Positions 10,030-18,632 of a DNA stretch of 64,000 bases are shown here, piece by piece (the first letter of the stretch is position 1; each line of letters starts with the position of its first letter). Under the pieces are notes generated by a model, which saw only the letters and a list, made by a program, of their open reading frames with translations, was not told the origin of the DNA and ran no database searches. The translations under genes and the position numbers were made by a program. The stretch lies in contig NZ_SWBP01000005.1 in the NCBI RefSeq assembly GCF_005116455.1, positions 62,001 through 126,000 on the forward strand, read 5' to 3'. The stretch is from Pedobacter cryophilus. Its GTDB lineage: Bacteria > Bacteroidota > Bacteroidia > Sphingobacteriales > Sphingobacteriaceae.

Positions 10030-13000
10030 ATGCAAATAAAACCTATACATATCCTAAAATACAGCTGCTTAATAACTTTGGGTGCTTTAAGCTTTAGCGT
10101 TGTTGCTCAACAGCGTGATAGCGTAATGGCCAAAACAGTTCAAAATGCTAAAACACAAAAAGTAAAAGGTACTGTTAAAGACGCTACAACGGGAGCGCCA
10201 TTAGCGGGTATCAATATTTCTTCACCTGGTTACTCTGCAAGTATTACAGATGATAAAGGAAATTTCTCTATCAGTACACCTTATACCAATTCTACTTTAT
10301 TGGTAAGCGGCAACGGTTTTCAAACTAAAGAAGTAGCCTTAAAAGGTAAATTAACTGTAGATATCATTCTTTACGAAGCTGGTTATACTTCATTTTTTGA
10401 CGAGGTAACCATGCCAACAGGCGTAAAAATAGAAAGTCAAGTTCCTTTTGCTGCAAAATCTTTAAACGTGGAAAAAAGCCAGTGGGAATTAGCTTCAGAA
10501 ACCCCCGGTACTTACCTGCAAGGCCGTTTAGCAGGCGTAAATGCTACTCGTCGTTCTGGAACATCTAACAGCGATGCAACATTATGGTTAAGAGGCTTTA
10601 ACTCGCTTTATGCAACTAATAAACCTTTAGTGGTTGTAGATGGTGTAATTTACGATACTGAAGATTACAGTTCAGAATTAATTGGGAATAACTTTAATAA
10701 TTCAATCGCAAATATTGATGTAAAAGACATTGAAGATATCAGTATTTTAAAAGATGGATCCTCTCTTTATGGCACAAAAGGGGCTAACGGAGTCATCATG
10801 ATTAGTACCACCCACCCAAAAGATTTAACTACAAAAATGGATTTTGCAGTATATGGAGGCTTTAATCAGCAACCTAAAAACATTCCTTTGTTAGGTGCGT
10901 CAGATTATCGTTCCTACTTAACTCAAATATTGCAAACTAGGGGTTTAAGCCAAAATCAAATACAGGCACAGCCTTATATGAATGATAATCCAAATAATTT
11001 CACTTATAACAACAATACCAATTGGCAAAATGAGGTGATGCAAAATAGCTATAATCAAAACTATTACTTAAAAGTAACAGGTGGAGATAACATTGCTAAA
11101 TATGCACTATCTATGGGTTATGTAAATAACGGGAGTGTAATTCAAAATAGTGATTTTTCTAAATACAGTATGCGTTTAAATGGCGATTTAAATTTAACGC
11201 CTAAGCTTACTTTACAAGCAAATTTATCTTTCTATTACAATGAGCAAAACTTACGCAATCAAGGTAACAACTATAGAACTTCTAGTCCGCTTTATTTAGG
11301 TTTAACTAAAGCACCTTTTTTAGCGACTAATGTTTTTGCTGTGGATGGAGCACAATCACCAAACTTTAACGATTCTGACATTTTTAATGTAAGTAATCCG
11401 GCGGTGATAGTTTCAGATAATACCATTGGAATTAACAGAGCTTACAGGTTTTTTGGTAACCTGCATTTTGGTTACAAATTCAATAAAAATTTAAACTTGG
11501 TAACCATTGCCGGTATTACTTATGATAAAGGCAGAGAGAATTTCTTTTTACCTCAACTAGGCGTTACCAGCGATACTTTAGCAACAGCTATTGCTTTAAA
11601 CAGATCTGGAACAGAAATACAACGTTTATTTAGTGTTTTTAATGATACTTATTTAAACTTCAATAAAAGTTTCAACAACAAACACAACTTTAGCTCTAGA
11701 GTAGGTTTACGTACGCAAACTAATAATTCTGAAAGTGATTTTGGATTAGGATACAATTCTGCAACAGATGAATTTTTAAGTGTAGGCGCCGGTAGTACAA
11801 CTTTACGTAAAGTGGGCGGTACTTTGGGCGGCTGGAATTGGATGAACGTTTACATGGCCAATAATTATAGCCTGTCTAACAAGTATTTCTTCTCTCTTAA
11901 TTTAGCATTAGACGGATCAAGCAGATTTGGAAAAGATGCAGATAATGGAGCCATAGCCATTGGAGATAATAAATTTGCCTTTATGCCTTCTATTGGAGCA
12001 GGTTGGTTAATTTCTTCTGAAGATTTTATGGCCAACAATACCTTTATTAATTTCTTGAAATTAAGAGCTTCATACGGAATTACAGGTAATGATGATATAG
12101 GAAATTACTCCTCAAGATCTTACTATACTTCTCAAAATTTAGTGGGCGTACAAGGTTTAGTTAGAGGAAACATTGGAAACTCCAGTCTACAATGGGAAAC
12201 CGTTAAAAAAGCGAATTTAGGTGTTGATTTAGCTGTTTTAAAAGAAAAATTAAGCTTAACGTTTGATGTTTTTTCTAATAGAACCAGCAATATGATTGTT
12301 TTTGAATCTCTTAATTCTTCTACAGGTTTTGATTTTGCCATTAACAACAACGCAGCCATGAGAACCAATGGATATGAAATTGCTGCTAACAGCCGTGTAA
12401 TAGGAAAAGCTGATTTGAAGGTAGATTTAGGCGTAAGTTTTTCTCAATATAGAAATCAAATTACTTCATTGCCATCTGGCGAATTCCTTACTCAGTTTGG
12501 TGGCGCAACTTATATCACAAAAGTGGGTCAAGATGCTAATTTATTCTACGGTTTAACCAGTAATGGAATTTTCACTACTAACGCAGCCGCTACCGCATCA
12601 GGTTTACAAAGAAGATTACCTAATGCATCTTTAGTGCCTTACCAAGGTGGTGATGTTCGCTTTGTAGATTTAAATGGAGATAACGTAATTGATGATGCGG
12701 ATAGAACTGTAATTGGTAATCCAAATCCAGATTTTATTGGAATGTTTAACTCTGCGGTGTCTTACAAAAGATTTAGCTTAAACGCGATGTTTAACTTCTC
12801 TGTAGGTAATGATTTGTATAACGGAACCAGAAATAGTTTAGAAAGCATGTCGGGTTATGAAAATCAAACTCAAGTAGCCTTAAACAGATGGAGAGCTGAT
12901 GGTCAAATCACTTCTACACCAAGAGCAAATTGGGGAGATCCAATGGGAAATGCACAATTTTCTGATCGTTGGGTAGAAGATGGTTCTTACCTAAGATTAA

Positions 13001-13215
13001 GAACCTTGGCTTTAAGTTATAATATCCCCGTTAAGGATAAAATGATTAAAGGAGCTAAAATTTATGTGACAGCAAACAACCTGTTCACTTTAACCAACTA
13101 TTTAGGTTACGATCCAGAGTTTAGTGCTAATTCAGCGCTATTTGCACAGGGTGTAGATACCGGTTTAATACCACAAGTAAGAACATTTCAACTAGGTTTT
13201 AAATTAGGCCTTTAA
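10030..13215 (+). CDS. SusC/RagA-type TonB-dependent transporter (type B, cassette 1)
   Basis: I start at ATG 10030 because a signal peptide (KPIHILKYSCLITLGALSF, cleavage near VVAQQ) begins there; the frame stays open upstream to a TTG directly after the preceding stop. The protein is about 1061 residues. It has a carboxypeptidase-regulatory-like domain (KVKGTVKDATTGAPLAGINI), a plug (LWLRGFNSLYATNKPLVVVDGV, DISILKDGSSLYGTKGANGVIMI) and a barrel ending FQLGFKLGL. The segment between the two N-terminal domains lacks the usual VVVxGYG TonB-box-like motif. It pairs with the SusD 27 bases downstream. Its relative at 54741-57941 shares ETPxxYLQG, GGDDIA/GGDNIA and DGSYLRLRxLxLSYN. It belongs to a lineage distinct from the type-A SusC in the same operon. 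Confidence 0.92.
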   Translation: MQIKPIHILKYSCLITLGALSFSVVAQQRDSVMAKTVQNAKTQKVKGTVKDATTGAPLAGINISSPGYSASITDDKGNFSISTPYTNSTLLVSGNGFQTKEVALKGKLTVDIILYEAGYTSFFDEVTMPTGVKIESQVPFAAKSLNVEKSQWELASETPGTYLQGRLAGVNATRRSGTSNSDATLWLRGFNSLYATNKPLVVVDGVIYDTEDYSSELIGNNFNNSIANIDVKDIEDISILKDGSSLYGTKGANGVIMISTTHPKDLTTKMDFAVYGGFNQQPKNIPLLGASDYRSYLTQILQTRGLSQNQIQAQPYMNDNPNNFTYNNNTNWQNEVMQNSYNQNYYLKVTGGDNIAKYALSMGYVNNGSVIQNSDFSKYSMRLNGDLNLTPKLTLQANLSFYYNEQNLRNQGNNYRTSSPLYLGLTKAPFLATNVFAVDGAQSPNFNDSDIFNVSNPAVIVSDNTIGINRAYRFFGNLHFGYKFNKNLNLVTIAGITYDKGRENFFLPQLGVTSDTLATAIALNRSGTEIQRLFSVFNDTYLNFNKSFNNKHNFSSRVGLRTQTNNSESDFGLGYNSATDEFLSVGAGSTTLRKVGGTLGGWNWMNVYMANNYSLSNKYFFSLNLALDGSSRFGKDADNGAIAIGDNKFAFMPSIGAGWLISSEDFMANNTFINFLKLRASYGITGNDDIGNYSSRSYYTSQNLVGVQGLVRGNIGNSSLQWETVKKANLGVDLAVLKEKLSLTFDVFSNRTSNMIVFESLNSSTGFDFAINNNAAMRTNGYEIAANSRVIGKADLKVDLGVSFSQYRNQITSLPSGEFLTQFGGATYITKVGQDANLFYGLTSNGIFTTNAAATASGLQRRLPNASLVPYQGGDVRFVDLNGDNVIDDADRTVIGNPNPDFIGMFNSAVSYKRFSLNAMFNFSVGNDLYNGTRNSLESMSGYENQTQVALNRWRADGQITSTPRANWGDPMGNAQFSDRWVEDGSYLRLRTLALSYNIPVKDKMIKGAKIYVTANNLFTLTNYLGYDPEFSANSALFAQGVDTGLIPQVRTFQLGFKLGL

Positions 13216-13242
13216 TCATATCAGAGAATTTTTAGTATAGAA

Positions 13243-15003
13243 ATGATGAAATTAAAATTTAATACAACAAAATGGTTTAGCTGCATTGCGTTTACGCTAG
13301 TGGTTACAGCTAACGTTTCCTGCAAAAAGTTTTTAGAGGTAGAACCTAAAGATAGATTAGTAGCAGAGCAAACTTACAGGAATGTATTTGATGCAGATGC
13401 TGCCGTAATAGGTGTTTACGGTAAGTTTATGAACTTGGCCGAGCAGTATGTAATTCTTAATGAATTAAGAGGCGATTTAATGTCGGTTACAGAAAACTCA
13501 AATCCTTTTTTAAGACAAATTAATGATCACCAGGTAAGTGCTGATAATCCTTACGCCGATCCAAAATTATTTTATGAAGTAATTTTAAACTGTAATGATG
13601 TCTTAGCCAACTTTGATATCATGCTAAAAGATAACAAGTTTACGCAAGATCAATACAATCAGCGTTATTCTGATGTGGCTTGTATCAGATCATGGGTTTA
13701 CCTGCAATTAGGTATTCATTTTGGAAACATTCCATACATCACCTCGCCATTAGAAAACTTAGCCGATGTTAAAGATGTCACCAAATTTCCAAAGGTAAAT
13801 TTTGATCAGTTATTAGATCTTTTAATTCCTTTTGTAGAAGGTTTACCTTACAAAAATACTTACGCAAGTAATTCCTCATTAATTACTACTGTAGATGGTT
13901 ATGCTACAGCCAAATTCTTTATCAACAAACAATGTTTAATTGGTGATTTAAACCTTTGGAAGGGGAATTATACAAAAGCAGCAACCGCTTATAAAAGTGT
14001 AATGACCAGTTTTGATGATACAGGTGATGCAAATGCCAGGTATGATACTTACAAAATTAAGTTTGCTGATGTAGCTGGTAATAATGATTTATCTGTAGGA
14101 TATATTCGTTTTAGAGAGCAAGATACTCAAGGGCTTATTAACAGTACTACCCAAGGCTGGAAATCTATTTTTGCCAGACCAAGAGATGTATTATGGAACA
14201 CAGAATGGATTTGGGCTTTACCATTTAGCAAAAACTTTCAACCAGTAAATCCATTTGTAGATTTGTTTTCTATACAAGGCGGAAAATATTTGGTTAAACC
14301 ATCTCAACTATCAATTGATAATTGGAATGCTCCAGTAAAATACAACGGTATAGTGGGCGATGCTAGAAAAATTTTCAGTATCAATGAAAATAACGGCAGA
14401 CAAGTAGTAATGAAATACCTTTATAATTATTTAGACGATAGAACATTTTTGCCAAGGGTTTTATTTGAAAAAGAAGGAAATTGGTTTTTATACAGGGCAG
14501 CTACTTTGCACTTACGTTTTGCCGAAGCTGCCAATAGAGATAACAGACATAAATTAGCAGATGCATTAATTAGCACAGGAATTAATAATAATTATGACCC
14601 TACACCAGGAGTTACAGGCAGAAACGTAACTAACATTATGCAAACGTTTGATGTAGCACCTTATGATTTTGATGCTAGAAATGGCGATTTCCCAAGCTTT
14701 AGAGCTACATGGCATAGAAATACAGGAGTAAGAAACAGAGCTTATTTACCAAGGTTAGCGGTAGTTGGTGATAGTACCATTTCTATAGAAAACAATACCA
14801 TTACAGAAGCAGGTTTAGAATTAGCTTTTGAAGGTAACCGTTGGGGAGATTTAATGCGTATTGCCAGAAGAAGAGGAGAGCCCGCTTTCTTAGCAGATAA
14901 AGTTTATCAAAAATTATTAAGAGAAGGTAATCCTAATGCAACTGCGGTACGTACCAAATTAATGGACCCAAACAATTGGTACTTGCCATTTAAGTTCGAT
15001 TAA
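13243..15003 (+). CDS. SusD/RagB-family glycan-binding lipoprotein (type B, cassette 1)
   Basis: This 586-residue lipoprotein has the lipobox TANVSC followed by KKFLEVEPKDRL. A helical SusD core is visible (RNVFDADAAVIGVYGKF, IRSWVYLQLGIHFGNIPYI), with the C-terminal ITEAGLELAFEGNRWGDLMRIARRRGEP. Two adjacent ATG codons occur at the start; either is possible. It is larger than the type-A SusD and ends NNWYLPFKFD, like its cassette 2 equivalent at 57957-59660 (NWYLPFKWK). It is the last gene of cassette 1; a strong hairpin follows within 30 bases. Confidence 0.93.
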   Translation: MMKLKFNTTKWFSCIAFTLVVTANVSCKKFLEVEPKDRLVAEQTYRNVFDADAAVIGVYGKFMNLAEQYVILNELRGDLMSVTENSNPFLRQINDHQVSADNPYADPKLFYEVILNCNDVLANFDIMLKDNKFTQDQYNQRYSDVACIRSWVYLQLGIHFGNIPYITSPLENLADVKDVTKFPKVNFDQLLDLLIPFVEGLPYKNTYASNSSLITTVDGYATAKFFINKQCLIGDLNLWKGNYTKAATAYKSVMTSFDDTGDANARYDTYKIKFADVAGNNDLSVGYIRFREQDTQGLINSTTQGWKSIFARPRDVLWNTEWIWALPFSKNFQPVNPFVDLFSIQGGKYLVKPSQLSIDNWNAPVKYNGIVGDARKIFSINENNGRQVVMKYLYNYLDDRTFLPRVLFEKEGNWFLYRAATLHLRFAEAANRDNRHKLADALISTGINNNYDPTPGVTGRNVTNIMQTFDVAPYDFDARNGDFPSFRATWHRNTGVRNRAYLPRLAVVGDSTISIENNTITEAGLELAFEGNRWGDLMRIARRRGEPAFLADKVYQKLLREGNPNATAVRTKLMDPNNWYLPFKFD

Positions 15004-15026
15004 TTTTTATTCATCATAATTTTTAA

Positions 15027-15063
15027 GCAAAACCGGCCTTTTAAAGCCGGTTTTGCTATTTTT
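15027..15063 (+). terminator. Strong intrinsic-terminator-like hairpin at end of cassette 1
   Basis: Arms GCAAAACCGGC (15027-15037) and GCCGGTTTTGC (15046-15056) pair perfectly over 11 bp with an 8-nt loop, followed by TATTTTT. The next gene starts only 26 nt after the stem, leaving no room for a separate promoter downstream. The hairpin may therefore terminate most transcripts while letting some read into the GH115 gene. Confidence 0.85.
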
Positions 15064-15082
15064 AAGGTTTTAGCATTTACAC

Positions 15083-17944
15083 ATGGTCAAAAGCAACAGT
15101 AGGTTTATTTTTAAAAAATTCATCTTATTCTTAAAAGGAGGGTTCTTTTGTTTATTTCTATTCTTTTGCTCACCACTTAAAGCGCAAAATTTTGAGATTT
15201 TCACCTCAAAACACAAAGTAAGTATAGTTTACAGTCGTCAATCGGTAAAATTAGATTCTATTACAGCGCATTTATTAGCAAAAGATATTTATGCAGTTAG
15301 CGGTTATTTGCCTTTGGTTTACACCGATGTTAAAGAGGCCAAAGGAAACGTAATTATTTTGGGAAACTCCCAACATTCGCCAGCTCAAAGTTTTCCTGAA
15401 TATGATGCATCACTATTAAAAAATAAATGGGAGGTTTTTTCATTTGTTTTACTAAAAAGACCTAATGAAAAAATTAAGCAGGCTTTAGTCATCACAGGTA
15501 GTGATGCCAGAGGATTGGCTTATGGCGTTTTTCATCTTTCAGAAAAAATGGGGATAAATCCTTGGTATGATTGGGCTGATGTTCATCCTGAAAAAAGGAA
15601 ATCTTTAATCATCAACATAAAAGATACCATTTCTAAAACACCATCGGTAAAGTATAGAGGCATTTTTTTAAATGATGAAGATTGGGGTTTAAGGCCTTGG
15701 GCTGCAAATAACATAGACACAGCGCTAAAAAATATTGGTCCAAAAACTTACGCTAGAATATTTGAGCTTTTATTAAGGTTAAAAGCAAATATGATTTGGC
15801 CAGCCATGCATCCGGGGACCAAAGCTTTTTTTAATATTCCAGAGAATTTAGCTGTTGCCAAAGCTTATGAAATAATTGTTGGTTCTTCTCATGCCGAACC
15901 TATGTTGCGCAACAATGTAGATGAATGGAAAGAAACTAGCATGGGCGCTTTTAATTATGTAAGTAACCCCTCAGTAATTAACAATTATTGGCAAAAAAGA
16001 ATCGAGGAAACCCAAGGCTTGCAAGCCATTTATAGTTTAGGAATCAGAGGAGTGCATGATAGCGGAATGGAAGGTGTTAAAAACAATAAAGAAGCCATAA
16101 AGGTTTTAGGAGATGTTTTTAAAGCGCAAAGAAACATGCTCAGTAATGCTTTAAATAAAGATCTACAGGTTATTCCGCAAGCTTTAACTTTATACAAAGA
16201 GGTATTAGATATTTATGATGAAGGCTTAAATGTACCAGAAGACGTGACTTTGGTTTGGCCCGATGATAATTATGGTTACATCCGAAGGTTAGGAAATTTA
16301 AAAGAAAATAAGCGATCAGGTGGGGCGGGCGTTTATTACCATATTTCTTATTGGGGTCGTCCGCATGATTATTTATGGTTAAGTACCACACCACCAGCTT
16401 TAGTACATCAAGAAATGCTAAAGGCTTATCAAAACGAAGCTAAAAACATGTGGATCGTAAATGTTGGCGATATTAAGCCGTCAGAATACCAAACCCAATT
16501 GTTTTTAGATATGGCTTATGAAATGGAACCTTTTCAAAAAAACGATTACTTAAAGCAGCATTTAACCAATTGGTTGCAGCAAATATTTAAGTTAGAGGAG
16601 ACCCAAAATCTTACCCATATCATGCAAGCTCATTATCAGCTAGCTTTAGAAAGAAAGCCCGAATTTATGGGTTGGAGTCAAACAGAACCTACCACTCAAA
16701 TTCAGCAAACAAAATATAATCATTTCGCTCATGGCGATGAAGCTCAAAAAAGAATTCAGGCTTATTTAACTTTAGAAAATCAAGTTGCTGAGGCGAAAAA
16801 TAAAATTCCTTTGCATTTACATGATGCTTTTTATCAATTAATTGAATACCCGGTAATTGGCGCTTCTAATATGAATAAGAAGTTTATTTATCATGATAAA
16901 TCAATGTTTTATGGCAAACAGGGTCGTTTATCTGCAAAAAGCTACACAGATTCAATGTTTTTGGCGTATGAAAATATCCAAAAAGCAACAATTTTTTATA
17001 ACAGCACCTTAAGTAAAGGGAAATGGGCCGGTATGATGTCGGCAGAGCCAAGAAACCTACCTGTTTTTGCTTTGCCTAAAACGACTATAGAGATGGTGCC
17101 ACAAAAAACAGTTTGGAATATAGCCGTTGATGGAGCCTCAAATTTAGAAAGCGACACGCTAATTGCGCCAACATTTTATGGCAAAGCCGATGAAAAATTC
17201 TTTATTGACATCTTTTTGCAAAAGGATGTACTCATCAATTGGAAAGCAGAAACTCCAACAAATTGGATTAAATTTTCTCAAAACCAAGGAACTTTAAACG
17301 CCAAGCAAAACCAGTACAGAATTTGGCTTAAACCTAATTTACGCAAATTGCCAAAATCAAATCAAATTGCTGATGTGCAAATTAAAACCAACCAAGGCAA
17401 TAAAGTGATTAGGTTAAACTATCAGGTAAATGATAAAAAACTAGAGGGCATTTTTAAAGAACAAAATGGCTACGTTTCCATATTTGCGGCTAATTATTCA
17501 AATAAATTTGGCGATAAATGGCAATTGATAGAAGGTTTAGGTTATAGCGGTAAAGTAATGTCATCAGGTAATTTACCGCTAACCAAGCCAGATAGTCTGG
17601 TGTTAACCTATCAGTTTTATAATTCCACATCGGCGAAAGCCAAAATCTCTGTTTTTACCGTTCCTACCTTGCCTTTAAATAATGAATTAAAGTTGAGATA
17701 TGCCATCAGAATTGATAAAGGCGAATGGAAAGAAGTAAATTTTGAAACTTTTGGTAGAAGTAACCAATGGAAAGAAAACGTTTTGTCTAACATTACCAAA
17801 AAGGATTTTGATTTCCCAAAATTAGCCGTAGGTATACATGAATTAGAAATTAAAGCGCTAGATCCACAAGTGATGATTGATAGAATATTAATAGATATGG
17901 GCGGATTAAAGCCAGCTTACAGCGTTATAAAAGAAACTAAATAA
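15083..17944 (+). CDS. GH115-family alpha-glucuronidase
   Basis: This 953-residue protein has a signal peptide (hydrophobic stretch, cleavage after SPLKAQ). GH115 hallmarks are KYRGIFLNDEDWGLRPWA, LLLRLKANMIWPAMHPGTKAF, VWPDDNYGYIRRL and YWGRPHDYLWLSTTPP. The N-terminal region (about 40-180) resembles the accessory domain that precedes the catalytic barrel. The C-terminal part (about 700-950, with LEGIFKEQNGYVSIFAANYS) matches the C-terminal GH115 domain. Family knowledge: GH115 enzymes remove (4-O-methyl-)glucuronic acid from xylan or other acidic glycans. In this pectin-like locus the substrate could instead be a glucuronic-acid side chain; that is inference. It is likely expressed by read-through of the hairpin 26 bases upstream, or from a promoter hidden in the upstream gene. 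Confidence 0.9.
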   Translation: MVKSNSRFIFKKFILFLKGGFFCLFLFFCSPLKAQNFEIFTSKHKVSIVYSRQSVKLDSITAHLLAKDIYAVSGYLPLVYTDVKEAKGNVIILGNSQHSPAQSFPEYDASLLKNKWEVFSFVLLKRPNEKIKQALVITGSDARGLAYGVFHLSEKMGINPWYDWADVHPEKRKSLIINIKDTISKTPSVKYRGIFLNDEDWGLRPWAANNIDTALKNIGPKTYARIFELLLRLKANMIWPAMHPGTKAFFNIPENLAVAKAYEIIVGSSHAEPMLRNNVDEWKETSMGAFNYVSNPSVINNYWQKRIEETQGLQAIYSLGIRGVHDSGMEGVKNNKEAIKVLGDVFKAQRNMLSNALNKDLQVIPQALTLYKEVLDIYDEGLNVPEDVTLVWPDDNYGYIRRLGNLKENKRSGGAGVYYHISYWGRPHDYLWLSTTPPALVHQEMLKAYQNEAKNMWIVNVGDIKPSEYQTQLFLDMAYEMEPFQKNDYLKQHLTNWLQQIFKLEETQNLTHIMQAHYQLALERKPEFMGWSQTEPTTQIQQTKYNHFAHGDEAQKRIQAYLTLENQVAEAKNKIPLHLHDAFYQLIEYPVIGASNMNKKFIYHDKSMFYGKQGRLSAKSYTDSMFLAYENIQKATIFYNSTLSKGKWAGMMSAEPRNLPVFALPKTTIEMVPQKTVWNIAVDGASNLESDTLIAPTFYGKADEKFFIDIFLQKDVLINWKAETPTNWIKFSQNQGTLNAKQNQYRIWLKPNLRKLPKSNQIADVQIKTNQGNKVIRLNYQVNDKKLEGIFKEQNGYVSIFAANYSNKFGDKWQLIEGLGYSGKVMSSGNLPLTKPDSLVLTYQFYNSTSAKAKISVFTVPTLPLNNELKLRYAIRIDKGEWKEVNFETFGRSNQWKENVLSNITKKDFDFPKLAVGIHELEIKALDPQVMIDRILIDMGGLKPAYSVIKETK

Positions 17945-17965
17945 TATAGAACAGGACACAGCAGG

Positions 17966-17996
17966 TTGCCAATTTTGCAATGCAAGCCTACATTTG
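17966..17996 (+). promoter_or_regulatory. Consensus Bacteroidota promoter ahead of a candidate small RNA
   Basis: TTG (17966-17968) is followed by a 20-nt spacer and TACATTTG (17989-17996), matching the TTG-N19/20-TANNTTTG promoter described for Bacteroides. No gene starts downstream before a terminator at 18084. The same GGTTGC-to-TACATTTG distance recurs at 18543-18575. A short dyad TTGCA-A-TGCAA (17975-17985) lies in the spacer. Confidence 0.6.
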
Positions 17997-18001
17997 ATTA
18001 T

Positions 18002-18121
18002 TCTAAAAGCGAATAAACCCTTATAAAGCTACTTTATTTGCAAAAATATTAATTGGTTCAATATGCGGCTCCCGCTGCATTACAAAAGATCATTTCAATC
18101 TGAAATGGTCTTTTCTTTTTT
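18002..18121 (+). ncRNA. Candidate PUL-associated small RNA (about 120 nt)
   Basis: The interval runs from the expected start point, a few bases after a consensus TACATTTG box, to a terminator. It has no ORF worth calling. It contains one small hairpin (18063-18079, loop TCCC, one G-U pair) and then the terminator stem. Small RNAs encoded beside susC genes are established in Bacteroides thetaiotaomicron; this one is predicted only from promoter-terminator architecture. Both ends are approximate. Confidence 0.45.
18084..18121 (+). terminator. Intrinsic terminator
   Basis: Arms AAAAGATCATTTCA (18084-18097) and TGAAATGGTCTTTT (18101-18114) pair over 14 positions with one G-U pair and a 3-nt loop, followed by CTTTTTT. 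It would end either the candidate small RNA or read-through from the GH115 gene. Confidence 0.8.
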
Positions 18122-18470
18122 ACAGGTTTTTTAAATGTTGATTAATTTTGGGATCCCCTTAAAACCAAAGCTCAACTTTAACACAGATTAAGTAATAAAG
18201 GAATTTTGAAGGGATATATAAGTTTCAACTTATGATTTGCAATAACGCTTTTTATTTCAATGATTAAAATCATTTAGCGTTGTGACCTTCGTGTGCTCGG
18301 TGGTTAAAATTTTAATATAAGTTAGCTTTTCATATTACCCATCATCGGGATAAAAATACAGTAAATAACAAAAAAATAAACATGAGGAATATTAAATATT
18401 GGCCGATTTTTAAATTAATTGAATTGATTTTTAATTAATAAGATAGTAATTAATTTAATAAAATAATGTC
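18122..18470. other. Non-coding spacer with a nested inverted repeat
   Basis: No gene is supported here. The clear structure is a nested inverted repeat at 18244-18281: outer arms AACGCT / AGCGTT and inner arms AATGATT / AATCATT around AA. It is followed at 18285-18305 by a stretch whose complement begins AACCACCGAGCACACGAAGG, reminiscent of dispersed intergenic repeats seen in many bacterial genomes; that resemblance is from memory and untested. Confidence 0.4.
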
Positions 18471-18499
18471 ATTTTGTTTTTTAAGTTAAAAAACAAAAT
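18471..18499. promoter_or_regulatory. 12-bp inverted repeat upstream of the SusC-3 promoter (candidate operator)
   Basis: Arms ATTTTGTTTTTT (18471-18482) and AAAAAACAAAAT (18488-18499) are exact reverse complements with a 5-nt spacer. The centre is about 60 bases upstream of the -33 TTG of the susC promoter, a plausible place for an activator. The AT bias means chance is not excluded. An AAGTTAAA direct repeat (18483-18490 and 18505-18512, 22-bp period) overlaps it. Confidence 0.4.
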
Positions 18500-18544
18500 T
18501 ATTAAAGTTAAATCACAAGAAAATTACAATCAGGATGCAACGGG

Positions 18545-18575
18545 TTGCGATGATTTTTTATCTGTGCTACATTTG
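18545..18575 (+). promoter_or_regulatory. Consensus Bacteroidota promoter of the third susC/susD pair
   Basis: TTG (18545-18547), 20-nt spacer, TACATTTG (18568-18575). It lies 57 bases before the susC ATG at 18633, giving a leader of about 50 nt. It is the best promoter match in front of a protein gene in the window. Confidence 0.7.
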
Positions 18576-18632
18576 TCTTAAGTCAATCCAAAAAGGCTTG
18601 TAAACCAAAAATTATAAACTAAACAATTAATT

